From contig NC_080672.1 in the NCBI RefSeq assembly GCF_030247195.1, positions 398,429,037-398,493,036 on the forward strand: a stretch of DNA of 64,000 nt, read 5' to 3'. Positions 11,497 through 21,624 of this stretch are shown here, in pieces. The translations under genes were made by a program, and so were the position numbers. Source of the stretch: Topomyia yanbarensis (lineage: Eukaryota > Arthropoda > Insecta > Diptera > Culicidae). The notes beneath the pieces are model-generated. The model was not told the DNA's origin, made no database searches, and worked only from the letters and a program-made list of their open reading frames with translations. Numbering within the stretch: the first letter of the stretch is position 1; the number at the start of each line of letters is the position of its first letter.

Positions 11497-12873
11497 ATGG
11501 AACAAACAGAAGGATCACCCTCCGAAGACGAATATTATGGGGAAGAAGAACATATATCTGATACTAAGACAGATAATGTTATGGTCGATCCACTTCCCCC
11601 CAATGTCTCACAGCCCCCCCGACTCAAGGTTTACCAGGATGGATCCGCTGGTCCTTGGGTGGTATACTTTCGGCCCAAAAATAAACCGTTAAACAGCATA
11701 ACTGTTGCACGGGAGCTGACAAAACGTTACTCGGCCGTAACCGAGATTAAAAAGGTTCAGTCAGACAAACTGCGCGTAGTCGTTACTGACTTGAAACAGG
11801 CCAATGATATCGTTAGAAATAGCCTCTTTACGCTGGAGTATCGCGTCTACATCCCTTCTCGTGATGTGGAGATCGACGGTGTGGTAAGTGATGCGGGTCT
11901 AACTGTCGATGATCTGATGAATGATGGGGCTGGCCGCTTTAAGGACCCTAACCTTCAATCAGTTAAGATTTTGGAGTGCAAGCAATTGCACTCAAAGTCC
12001 ATCGAAGATGGTAATTACTATCCATCAGACTCGTTTCGCGTAACCTTCGCCGGATCTGCACTTCCGAGCTACGTTGAAGTGGGAGGAGCTCGTCTACCTG
12101 TACGCCTGTTTGTACCGCGGGTCATGAATTGTTCCAATTGCAAGCAGCTAGGTCACACGGCCACCTACTGTAGCAACAAGCAACGGTGCGGTAAATGTGG
12201 GGAACGCCATGCGGATGATACTTGCAGTAGCCCCGCTGAGAAGTGTGTTTACTGTGGGGAGAATCCGCATGCACTTTTGACATGCCCAACGTACAAACTT
12301 CGCGCGGATAAACTGAAGCGATCCGCCAAAGATCGCTCCAGACGCTCTTACGCAGAAATGCTTAAAAGAGCTGTTCCACTTATCTCCGAAAACCCATTCG
12401 CTCTCTTGCCAACTGACGATAACGCCTCTAACGACCCTTGCGAGGGGCATTCTTTGGCTCCGCTTGGAAACTCTAGGAAAAGACCTAATCAAAACTCACC
12501 TGAACTTCCTCGTAAGGGTCCTAGGTTGTCCCAAACAAGGGTACAAAATAAAAATAATTCATCAACTGGAAGGGCTGGTACAAATCCGAAGATAATACCT
12601 CCTGGTTTTGGGAAATTGAGATACAACCAGGAGTTCCCAGCACTCCCCGGGGCACCAAAAATCCCAAGTGCTCCAATTTTACAGTCAGAAACTCACCCTA
12701 AAACGGGATTCCTTAAATTTTCTGACATTGTGGACTGGATATTCACAGCTTTCAACATTACCGATCCTATGAAAAGCTTGCTGGTTGCTATTCTACCAAC
12801 AGTAAGAACATTTTTAAAACAGTTGACTGAACAATGGCCCCTCCTTACAGCGATCGTATCCTTCGATGGCTAA
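11497..12873 (+). CDS. LINE ORF1, gag-like nucleic-acid-binding protein
   Basis: 458 aa. The N-terminus is acidic and is followed by a globular region with DVEIDGVVSDAGL and GAGRFKDPNL (about residues 125-155). Three zinc knuckles follow at about residues 212-265: CSNCKQLGHTATYC, CGKCGERHADDTC (one residue shorter before His) and CVYCGENPHALLTC. A Lys/Arg-rich stretch (about 268-290) and a Pro-rich tail complete the protein. In the I group this protein coats the element RNA and chaperones it to the target. The stop overlaps the ORF2 start by 8 nt (ATGGCTAA), which suggests termination-reinitiation for ORF2. Diverged relics of the same ORF lie at 5623-6113. Confidence 0.88.
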   Translation: MEQTEGSPSEDEYYGEEEHISDTKTDNVMVDPLPPNVSQPPRLKVYQDGSAGPWVVYFRPKNKPLNSITVARELTKRYSAVTEIKKVQSDKLRVVVTDLKQANDIVRNSLFTLEYRVYIPSRDVEIDGVVSDAGLTVDDLMNDGAGRFKDPNLQSVKILECKQLHSKSIEDGNYYPSDSFRVTFAGSALPSYVEVGGARLPVRLFVPRVMNCSNCKQLGHTATYCSNKQRCGKCGERHADDTCSSPAEKCVYCGENPHALLTCPTYKLRADKLKRSAKDRSRRSYAEMLKRAVPLISENPFALLPTDDNASNDPCEGHSLAPLGNSRKRPNQNSPELPRKGPRLSQTRVQNKNNSSTGRAGTNPKIIPPGFGKLRYNQEFPALPGAPKIPSAPILQSETHPKTGFLKFSDIVDWIFTAFNITDPMKSLLVAILPTVRTFLKQLTEQWPLLTAIVSFDG

Positions 12874-15800
12874 CTTATTAGACGGAATCAGGGATCTGAT
12901 CACTGTTTTACAGTGGAACTGCAGAAGTATTATCCCCAAAATTGATTCATTAAAACACTTGCTAAATTACAATCATTGTGATGCATTTTCCCTATGTGAA
13001 ACATGGCTAACTTCTAATATAAACCTCAACTTCCACGATTTTAACATTATCCGCTTGGATCGAGAAGACTCATATGGGGGGGTACTTTTAGGGATCAAAA
13101 AGTGCTACTCCTTCAATCGAATCAACCTCCCTTCGACGCCAGGCATTGAAGTTGTCGCTTGTCAAACAACAATCAAAGGCAAAGATCTTTGCATTGCTTC
13201 TATTTACATTCCTCCTAGGGCCATGATGGGATATCGAAGATTCTCCAACGTGATTGAACACCTTCCCTCGCCCCGCCTGCTTCTTGGAGACTTTAACTCT
13301 CACGGTACGGGGTGGGGCTGTCTATACGACGATAATCGATCTTCGACAATTCAAGACCTTTGTGACAACTTCAATATGACAATTCTGAACACAGGGGAAA
13401 TGACACGAATTCCTAGACCACCTGCGCAAGCAAGTGCACTGGACATATCTTTATGCTCGACATCACTACGGTTAGATTGCAAGTGGAAGGTAATATCTGA
13501 TCCCCACGGTAGTGACCACTTACCAATTGTAATTGCAATCACCACTGGTTCAAGACCATCGACACCAATCAATGTTCCCTATGACCTCACACGAAACATT
13601 GATTGGAAGAGCTACGCTGCTGAGATATCCAAAACTATCGATTCAACACAGATACTTCCCCCGGAGGAAGAATATAAGTTTTTGTCCAACTCGATTCTCG
13701 ATAGCGCGATTCAAACTCAGACGAAACGAGTACCCGACGTGAACACCCAAAAACGTTCTCCCAACCCGTGGTGGGACAAAGAGTGCTCAGACGTGTACGC
13801 GGAGAAAGCTGCCGCGTATAAAACTTTCCGGAACGACGGGTTAGTTGCTAGTTATCGAGTGTACGCGATATTAGAAAAGCGAATGAAAAATTTAATGAAA
13901 GCTAAGAAACGCAGTTACTGGCGCCGGTTTGTCGACGGGTTAACAAGAGAAACATCGATGAGCACTCTTTGGGGCACGGCCCGACGTATGCGAAACCGAA
14001 ACAGTACTAACGAGAGCGTGGAATATTCAAACCGTTGGATATTCGATTTCGCCAAGAAGGTTTGTCCGGATTCCGCCCCGGCACAGAAAATCTACCGCGC
14101 CGCGTCGCCTTACAATACCGCGAACGAAACACCGTTTACGATGGTGGAGTTCTCACTTGCTCTCTTATCATGTAACAATAAAGCCCCGGGGCCAGATAGA
14201 ATTAAATTCAACTTATTGAAGAATCTGCCAGACTCTGCCAAAAGACGCTTGTTGAATTTATTTAATAGGTTTCTTGAGGGTAACATTGTCCCACATGACT
14301 GGAGACAGGTGAGGGTCATCGCCATCCAAAAACCAGGAAAACCAGCGTCCGACCACAATTCGTATCGTCCGATTGCAATGCTGTCCTGTATCCGGAAGTT
14401 ATTCGAAAAAATGATCTTGTTTCGCCTCGATAATTGGGTCGAAACAAATGGCTTACTGTCAGATACACAATTTGGCTTCCGCAAAGGCAAAGGGACGAAC
14501 GATTGCCTTGCGTTGCTCTCAACAGAAATTCAAATGGCATATGCTAACAAAAAGCAGATGGCATCAGTATTCTTGGATATTAAGGGGGCTTTCGATTCAG
14601 TTTCGATCAACATTCTTTATGAGAAGTTGCACCAGCATGGTCTTTCGCCAATTTTAAATAACTTTTTGCTAAACCTGTTGTCTGAAAAACAAATGCATTT
14701 CTCGCATGGCGATTTATCGACATCACGATTTAGCTACATGGGCCTTCCCCAGGGCTCATGTCTAAGCCCTCTCCTCTACAATTTTTACGTGAATGACATT
14801 GACGAATGTCTTGTCAATTCCTGCACGCTAAGGCAGCTTGCAGATGACGGTGTGGTCTCTATTACAGGTCCTAAAGCCGTCGACTTGCAAGGACCACTGC
14901 AAGATACCTTGGACAATTTGTCTGCTTGGGCTCTCCAGCTGGGTATCGAGTTCTCCACGGAGAAAACTGAGCTAGTCGTATTTTCTAGAAAGCGTGAACC
15001 AGCGCAACTACAGCTTCAATTAATGGATCAAACTATTGCTCAGGCTTCAACATTCAAATATCTCGGGGTATGGTTCGACTCTAAAGGTACCTGGGGATGT
15101 CACATTAGGTATCTGAAACAGAAGTGCCAACAAAGGATCAACTTTTTCCGTACAATAACTGGAACATGGTGGGGTGCCCATCCAGGAGACCTAATCAGGC
15201 TGTACCAAACAACGATATTATCAGTGTTGGAGTACGGATGTTTCTGCTTTCGCTCCGCTGCGAACATACATTTCATCAAACTGGAGCGAATCCAGTATCG
15301 TTGCTTGCGTATTGCCTTGGGTTGCATGCACTCGACCCATACGATGAGTCTCGAAGTGCTGGCGGGCGTTCTTCCGCTGAAAAATCGATTTTGGGACCTC
15401 TCATATCGATTGCTCATTCGATGCGATATTCTAAACCCATTGTTGATTGCAAATTGCGAAAGGCTTGTCGAGCTTAATTCTCAGACCCGATTCATGTCCT
15501 TGTACTTCGATTACATGGCACAGAACATCAATTCATCTACGTATAACGTCAACCGTGCTCATCTCTTAGATACTTCTGATCACACTGTATTTTTCGATAC
15601 ATCCATGAAGGAAGAGATTTGTGGAATTCCGGATCATATTCGCCCACAAGTGGTCCCAAATATTTTCTATAACAAATACCATCAAGTCGACTGCGCCAAA
15701 ATGTTCTACACTGACGGATCAATTCTCAACGGGTCCACAGGCTTCGGTATCTTCAACGAAAATCTTGCTGCCTCATTCAAACTCAATGATCCTGCTTCAA

Positions 15801-16552
15801 TTTACGTCGCAGAATTAGCTGCCATTCAGTATACTCTCGGGATCATTGACACCCTGCCCGCAGACTATTACTTCATCGTTTCGGACAGTCTCAGCTCCAT
15901 TGAGGCCATCCGTGCGGCGAAGCCTGGAAAGCACTCACCGTATTTCCTGGGGAAAATACGGGAATATCTGAGTGCTTTATCTGAAAAATCTTACCAGATT
16001 ACCTTGGTTTGGGTCCCGTCACATTGTTCTATTGCGGGCAATGAGAAGGCGGACTCTTTAGCCAAGGTGGGCGCATTAGAAGGCGACACTTACGAAAGAC
16101 CAATTTGCTTCAACGAATTTTTCAGTATCTCTCGTCAGAGGACGCTCGATAGTTGGCAAACCTCATGGAGCAATGGGCATCTGGGACGGTGGCTACATTC
16201 CATTATCCCGAAGGTATCAACGAATGCTTGGTTTAAGGGGTTGGATGTGAACCGGGACTTTATTCGTACGATGTCAAGGATCATGTCCAACCATTACTCG
16301 TTTGACGCGCATCTCCGTCGTATAGGGCTTGCTGAAAGTAATCATTGTGTTTGTGAGAACGGCTACCACGACATCGAGCATGTTGTTTGGCTGTGCGCAG
16401 AGTACTGTGTTGCCAGGTCCCAACTAATAGATTCCCTTCGGGCCCGAGGTAGATCACCCTATGTGCCAGTCCGGGACGTCCTGGCAAGCCGTGACCACCC
16501 CTATATTTTTCTTATCTATATCTTTTTGAAAACCATTGATGTCCAAGTTTAA
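12866..16552 (+). CDS. LINE ORF2: endonuclease, reverse transcriptase, RNase H
   Basis: 1228 aa, uninterrupted. The APE-type endonuclease (about residues 10-230) shows QWNCRSI, LCETWLT, LLGDFNSHGTGWG and SDHLP. The reverse transcriptase (about 430-760) shows FGFRKGKGTNDC, VFLDIKGAFDSV, LPQGSCLSPLLYNFY and the catalytic LADDGV. RNase H (about 950-1075) shows FYTDGS, VAELAA, VSDSLSS and VPSHCSIAGNEKAD, covering the D-E-D-(H)-D set. A C-terminal Cys/His cluster (CVCENGYHDIEHVVWLC) follows. Together these nick DNA, prime and copy the element RNA at the target, and remove the RNA strand. The ATG overlaps the ORF1 stop by 8 nt. All recognised catalytic residues are present. Confidence 0.9.
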   Translation: MANLLDGIRDLITVLQWNCRSIIPKIDSLKHLLNYNHCDAFSLCETWLTSNINLNFHDFNIIRLDREDSYGGVLLGIKKCYSFNRINLPSTPGIEVVACQTTIKGKDLCIASIYIPPRAMMGYRRFSNVIEHLPSPRLLLGDFNSHGTGWGCLYDDNRSSTIQDLCDNFNMTILNTGEMTRIPRPPAQASALDISLCSTSLRLDCKWKVISDPHGSDHLPIVIAITTGSRPSTPINVPYDLTRNIDWKSYAAEISKTIDSTQILPPEEEYKFLSNSILDSAIQTQTKRVPDVNTQKRSPNPWWDKECSDVYAEKAAAYKTFRNDGLVASYRVYAILEKRMKNLMKAKKRSYWRRFVDGLTRETSMSTLWGTARRMRNRNSTNESVEYSNRWIFDFAKKVCPDSAPAQKIYRAASPYNTANETPFTMVEFSLALLSCNNKAPGPDRIKFNLLKNLPDSAKRRLLNLFNRFLEGNIVPHDWRQVRVIAIQKPGKPASDHNSYRPIAMLSCIRKLFEKMILFRLDNWVETNGLLSDTQFGFRKGKGTNDCLALLSTEIQMAYANKKQMASVFLDIKGAFDSVSINILYEKLHQHGLSPILNNFLLNLLSEKQMHFSHGDLSTSRFSYMGLPQGSCLSPLLYNFYVNDIDECLVNSCTLRQLADDGVVSITGPKAVDLQGPLQDTLDNLSAWALQLGIEFSTEKTELVVFSRKREPAQLQLQLMDQTIAQASTFKYLGVWFDSKGTWGCHIRYLKQKCQQRINFFRTITGTWWGAHPGDLIRLYQTTILSVLEYGCFCFRSAANIHFIKLERIQYRCLRIALGCMHSTHTMSLEVLAGVLPLKNRFWDLSYRLLIRCDILNPLLIANCERLVELNSQTRFMSLYFDYMAQNINSSTYNVNRAHLLDTSDHTVFFDTSMKEEICGIPDHIRPQVVPNIFYNKYHQVDCAKMFYTDGSILNGSTGFGIFNENLAASFKLNDPASIYVAELAAIQYTLGIIDTLPADYYFIVSDSLSSIEAIRAAKPGKHSPYFLGKIREYLSALSEKSYQITLVWVPSHCSIAGNEKADSLAKVGALEGDTYERPICFNEFFSISRQRTLDSWQTSWSNGHLGRWLHSIIPKVSTNAWFKGLDVNRDFIRTMSRIMSNHYSFDAHLRRIGLAESNHCVCENGYHDIEHVVWLCAEYCVARSQLIDSLRARGRSPYVPVRDVLASRDHPYIFLIYIFLKTIDVQV

Positions 16553-17037
16553 TACATTTTCCCCTCTCTCATTCACAGTAGAATCTCACCAACCTATCCC
16601 TGTATCTACAATATGGCATTGCTTCACGAGTCTTCGGTGCATACTCTTCTTGATAACCGTCTACCCAGAACATCATGACATACCTCACATGCAGATGATA
16701 TAGAGAACATCATGACAGTATCAAAGTGCCAATAATTATCCGAAATATCGACCCTCCCCTCGCCCCTGCGATTACAGGCTGGAAACTACAACACTACAAC
16801 AAAGTGTGCATATCCCTCACAATGATCAATCAGCAAACGACGATGTCAATTACACAATATGTATCCCACTTCCTACCTTTTTCCTTTACTTACATAAGAG
16901 GGGAGCAAGCCGCCCCTAAATACGGCTTTCCTTTCCCCCACTAACATGTGACATGTAATTAAAAAAAAAATGAATTATCGGCCTCGTTAAGCTAAAGCAT
17001 TTGGGCCTAAATAAACGTATTTAAGATAAAAAAAAAA
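16553..17037 (+). other. 3' UTR and A-rich end of the LINE
   Basis: 485 bp without coding potential. The motif gaacatcatgaca occurs twice (about 16669 and 16705). An aataaa-like block (ctaaataaacg, about 17008) precedes the terminal ttaagat plus A-run. This is the expected place for RT priming on the RNA 3' end. Confidence 0.65.
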
Positions 17038-17048
17038 AACAATTGCTT
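17038..17048 (+). repeat. 3' target-site duplication of the I-clade LINE
   Basis: aacaattgctt, identical to 11062-11072, follows the A-run directly. Confidence 0.85.
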
Positions 17049-17136
17049 AAATATAACAAATATCGTAGGGCATTTCTTTCCACCTTCTATTTATTTTAAA
17101 CCAAATAAATCCAGGAAAAAAAACAAAACGCTTTGT

Positions 17137-17142
17137 TTTATT
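17137..17142 (-). terminator. Candidate poly(A) signal of NOMO
   Basis: On the minus strand this reads AATAAA, about 125 bp beyond the NOMO stop codon. It is the closest canonical signal before the LINE boundary, so NOMO transcripts probably end near 17.1 kb. Confidence 0.5.
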
Positions 17143-17266
17143 AAACCAGACTTGTTATACGTAGTATACCTTCAAATAATTTTTTCCTTACCGAACACCA
17201 TCTCTTACCATCTACTATGACTAAAAGCTGCTATCGCTCACTGAACTACAAGTTCACCTTCGCTAC

Positions 17267-20200
17267 TCAGTTAGCTTTCTTCACTTTTTTCTTCTTAATC
17301 GCATTAATGCTGGAAGCAAGTTTTTCGATCTCCTTCTCATCGATCGCTCCCGGTTCGTACTTTTGTTCCTTTGGCTTAGATCTGCTTACTATTTCCCCCA
17401 CCCCGGCGGCAACCTTATTCCACACCATGCCAAGCAGTTCCAGGGCGAGATCCTGCTTGAAAAAGATGAAACCAACGATGAATATGAGAACGATGGCAGA
17501 CAGTGAGTTCTGATTGAGATCGTTTTCGGCCGTACGCAGTTCCGGGCGGAAGTGCAGTTCGGTAAAGTAGCTGCTGCTATTGGCAGTAAATTGAACCGTT
17601 GGAAGATTATATTTGTAGTTCTTCTCCGACAGACTTGTCGTTAGTTCGATGTAATATGATTTGCCGTCGAATGGTATGCGTGGGAAGAACACCATAATTC
17701 CCGGGTTGATTTTGCTCTTCGGGTTCAAAGGGGACTCGATTCGTTGCGAGTGAACAGGTGAATCACTGCCCGTTTTGTACAGGAAGATCTTTAGCGTTTT
17801 GTAGAAGTCGTTCTCTGAAGCTAGTACGCGAACCGTAACATCTACAAACGTAAGGGGACTGATTGCGATCATGTTAACGTCGCGAATGTCACCTTTCTCG
17901 ACGGTGGTCGACTTTTCCTTGGGTATCGAACGGTCGACGTTGGAGTTCGGTCCGTTTGTACGCACTCGAACGCGATACTGGCATCCGGGTTGTAGACCAC
18001 GAATTCGATACTGTCCATTGAATTCGCTGGTTCCTTCCTCCAGGTGGTTTCCGCAGCGTTCATCCGTTACTGCTTCCACCGGTACATTCGGGAACGGTTC
18101 CCCGTTGAGGGATGTGATCGAACCGAAGATGGAGAAGGCTGTGCGGGTTGCTTTCAGTTCTTCGGTTACGGTTGCACCTTCCTTTACCTCGATCAGTTTC
18201 GAGTTGGGTTTGAAGTCGTACTCTTTCATCATCGCTCTGAGGTAGTATTCGCTTGGGGAAAGCGAGTGGAACTTGATGGTGCCATCTTCGCCTAGGGAAT
18301 AATTAAAAAAAAAAAGACATGAATTATATTGGTACTGATTTGGACGCATCATGCTATCAACTCACCTGTAACAAGATTCTTCCGATAACTCTCCGCACCG
18401 GACAAAGACAGCAGCACTCCCGGAAGTTTGCCTCCGGTATCATCCCGGACCGTGACGATAATTTCGCACAGCTTATGACCGCTAAAGGTGTTGGAGCTCT
18501 TGTCAAACGCTGAAAATACGTACGATTCTTTCTCGGCAGACAGCTCAACCGTTAGACTAGCATCGATTGGTCCAAACCTAAACTCTCCGTTGTCGTTAGT
18601 TATAGTTACCAGAGGTGTAAGTTCCATATTTTTGGGGAATAGCAACGTAATGTTTGCATCTTTGATGGGAGGGGCAGTTCTTCCATTGATGAGCAGTCCT
18701 TTGCTGGCAATAATTTTCGTCGGTACCTCGGTGCAATCCGATCCACCCGTTGCATCCAGCCAGACCGGACTAAACAGCATGATGTCGCTCAACGGAGTCA
18801 AATGGATGTTCTCACCAGATTCCAGGAAGAAGTCGTGTTTATAAACGTGTCGATTATTCAGCATCTCTCCGGTTGGTGTGAATTCGATGGTTTGAATCGA
18901 GCTTCCTATAGACACTTTAGTGGTATAGGAGTACTTTTCTTCGGCAAGAATTTTGACCGTGTTTCGATGTTTTACCGCTGTTATGGTCAGCGGAGTGGAG
19001 TCCAGCGTACTAAATGATCTGGCTACATTATCATCGAACTTGTGACAACCAACGAAACTGATGGCATAGCTACCTGCCGTATCAACGCAGAATGTGTTCA
19101 AACCCGGATTTAATGCAATTTCCTGCGACTTAGCGTTTTCTACGCCTTCTTTTTTGTAGATCATTTTTGTACTATGACTAGATACAATCGAAACAACGTA
19201 TCCACTCTGGACAAAGGTCGGTACGTTTTCCTCAGCTGTCTTCACATTGATCCTAATCGTACTCGCTTGCCAACATAGCCTTGACTTGGGTACAGCAACT
19301 TCATAGCTACCAGGAAGAACGTTACTGAACGAATACCGACCAGCTTCCGAGTCAGCCTTCGTTGGCTGCCCAACTGGACTTGCGTTTGAATCCAACGCAG
19401 TTAACGTGACCGTTAAATCCTTCGGGCAGCTGCTACCAGCAGCATCGGCTAGGCAACGAATTTCCCCTTCAACCGTAGCACGCAGTTGGGAGAACATTAT
19501 TCCACCCAATGGAGATCGATCCACACTGATCGTTTGAGTCAACGGGAAGAATTGAATACCAGCAGCATGTTCCTGCTCGCTCGTCACAACACGGACAGTG
19601 TATTGTCCACTTTCTAAGTAAGTGCACCATTCGCCTCCGGCATTTGCTTTCGTTGGGATTTCCACTTGAAACGTTGGGGTTTTCCTGGAGATGGAAACTC
19701 GATGTGATTGCTGCGAGATAACCTGACCACAAACCTGAAAAAATTGAACATTGCAAGCCCATAAACCATGCCTCAATTCAACCCTCACTAACCTTAAAAC
19801 CATCCACTATGATATCCGGTAGTGCCGGTTTACTCAACGCAATTTTGACAATGTGATCCTTGAACTGCAAATCGTCGGCCGTCACCTGGATCGTGTAGGT
19901 ACCTGCTTGAATATTCGCAAGCATATACTTTCCATCACTTCCAGTGGTGGCAATTTCTCGTCCGTTCAGTTTAACCTTTGCATTTGCTACTCCCGGTCCT
20001 TCGCTACCCAGCAAAACATTTCCACTGACACTGAAACCGGTCACCTCGAAACTTTCACTGAGATCCACACTGTCACGTCCTATCTCAAACTCCATCGCTT
20101 CCGGTCGGATGTGGAACTGGATATCTTTGCTGGTGAAGTGCGGCACCACACGATATTTTCCCGTTGAAACACTCGGGAAGCTAAACTTTCCCGTAGCTTT

Positions 20201-21074
20201 ATTAGCTTCAACGTAGCAACGTGGAGATCCACCGTACTTTGGATCAGTTCCGTTAACCCTCGGTATATTTTCGGTCGGACATTTCACCATCGAAACTGCA
20301 CCTTTTTCAGCGTACAGCAGAAATCCAACATTACCGAAAGGTTGACCATCGCTAACGACACTGCCGTCCACCTGAAATCCTGCTACGACTAACGACTTTG
20401 GCGGAATTTCGGTATTCCCGGTCGTCACCGTTACACCGTACTCCGGTTGTACAAAGTACCATTTATCGTGTTTAACTCTAATGACATATTTTCCTGATTT
20501 AATCGGCGTGAAAGAAAATATACCATTACTGTCGGTAATTGTCTGTCCGATTTTAGTATTGCTTTCCGATCTAAGTTCGACCTGGACTCCCTTAGCACCA
20601 ACCGAATGGCGATAAATCTCCACCATTCCGGTGATTCCGAATCCTTTAAAAAGGAAATTTACGTCTTTTCCCTGACTGCAGATATCTGTGGTACCATCAA
20701 ATTTGATTGCCACCTGTTCGGGTTCGAAACTCCACCCGGGTGGAGGAATAACCTTCAGCACATATTGTCCTTTATCGTACAGGGGAATAAAATAGTACCC
20801 GTTGGACGGTGAGCAGTCCGTTTTTATTTTCAGACTGCCTTGCAGGTTGTACCTACATTAAAAGAATGCAGACGCATTTTAGCTTCGTTAATTCAATTAA
20901 CACCAATAATGAGAAAACTACTTACAGCCCTACTTCAACCTTGCTGAAATCCAGGTCCGAGTTGGCATTCTTTATGAAACCACCACAACCGAACACTTCA
21001 TTAGCGGTGCACAATTTTGATACAACGAGCGTGAAATAGAGCAGGCAAACCACCGTGAGACACGGCCGTCCCAT
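17267..21074 (-). CDS. NOMO: Nodal modulator (NOMO) orthologue, complete four-exon gene
   Basis: Exons (minus): 20926-21074, 19793-20852, 18366-19734, 17267-18291. Introns of 73, 58 and 74 bp have GT-AG ends and consistent phase. They give 1200 aa, close to the usual roughly 1200 aa of NOMO. Residues 1-23 form a signal peptide. Family hallmarks are VFGCGGFIKN, NGYYFIPLYDKG, PPGWSFEP, VDGFKVCGQV, LPGVLLSLSGAESYRKNL and LNGEPFPNVPVEAV. Most of the protein is repeated Ig/CnaB-like beta-sandwich units in the ER lumen. One membrane segment (about 1123-1137, LSAIVLIFIVGFIF) and a short Lys-rich cytosolic tail ending KKKVKKAN follow. In animals NOMO forms an ER membrane complex with TMEM147 and nicalin that works with the translocon on multi-pass proteins. 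No defect was seen. Confidence 0.93.
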
Positions 21075-21624
21075 TTTATTTTATAATTTATCGAAAAATA
21101 ATGAAAATATCCCGACCGGCTCGTGCAGAAAAGTGGTTGTCTATAGTCTGACGGAACGGAATAGACAGCTGATGATTTTCTGCTTATCTGTCAAATAGTC
21201 AGCGACCAATTCGACATCTGTTTTTATGCTCGATCAAAATAAATCGATGAAGTTGCACAGTAAAAATTGTACAGTACTCTCTAAAGCAGCCTATTTTCAG
21301 TCTCAGTGAAAATGAAAGTCAACTTGATGTGCACCAAATGTTTTTTTTTTCTACAAAAAATTGGTGAAAATGAAAATAAACGATATTATTTGTATTAATA
21401 AGCTTAGCGAATCCATGAATAATTATTCGATATAATGGAATCAATGCACTATTATTCATATTTTGTGTCGGTACGCTCATAATTATTTTAATCGGTAGTT
21501 TCGAGATAAAAGCACAGACTAACAGACATAACACTCGAAAACAATGCTTCATCCGCTTTAACGGTCATTTTAAATATATTTGTAGTTGGGACTGTGGCCA
21601 CTTTTGAAATTATGGCGCCACTGA
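21075..21624 (-). promoter_or_regulatory. Upstream region of NOMO
   Basis: This is the only stretch between the NOMO ATG and the next transposon (starting 21625), so the proximal promoter and 5' UTR should lie here. I see no clear TATA box or other defined element near the expected start. Placement is by position alone. Confidence 0.35.

Larger units (their letters stand above)
11073..17037 (+). mobile_element. Full-length I-clade non-LTR retrotransposon (MosquI/I-like)
   Basis: About 5.97 kb: a 5' UTR (11073-11496), ORF1 (11497-12873), ORF2 (12866-16552), a 3' UTR and a terminal A-run. It is flanked by an exact 11-bp target-site duplication (11062-11072 and 17038-17048). ORF2 has the endonuclease, reverse transcriptase and RNase H order of the I group (I, Loa and related clades). 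Both ORFs are open with intact catalytic motifs, so this is a recent, possibly still competent insertion. It lies convergent to NOMO, about 220 bp beyond that gene's stop. The I clade is favoured because ORF1 carries three zinc knuckles and ORF2 ends with an RNase H domain and a Cys/His tail, but a phylogeny is needed to separate I from related clades. Confidence 0.85.
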
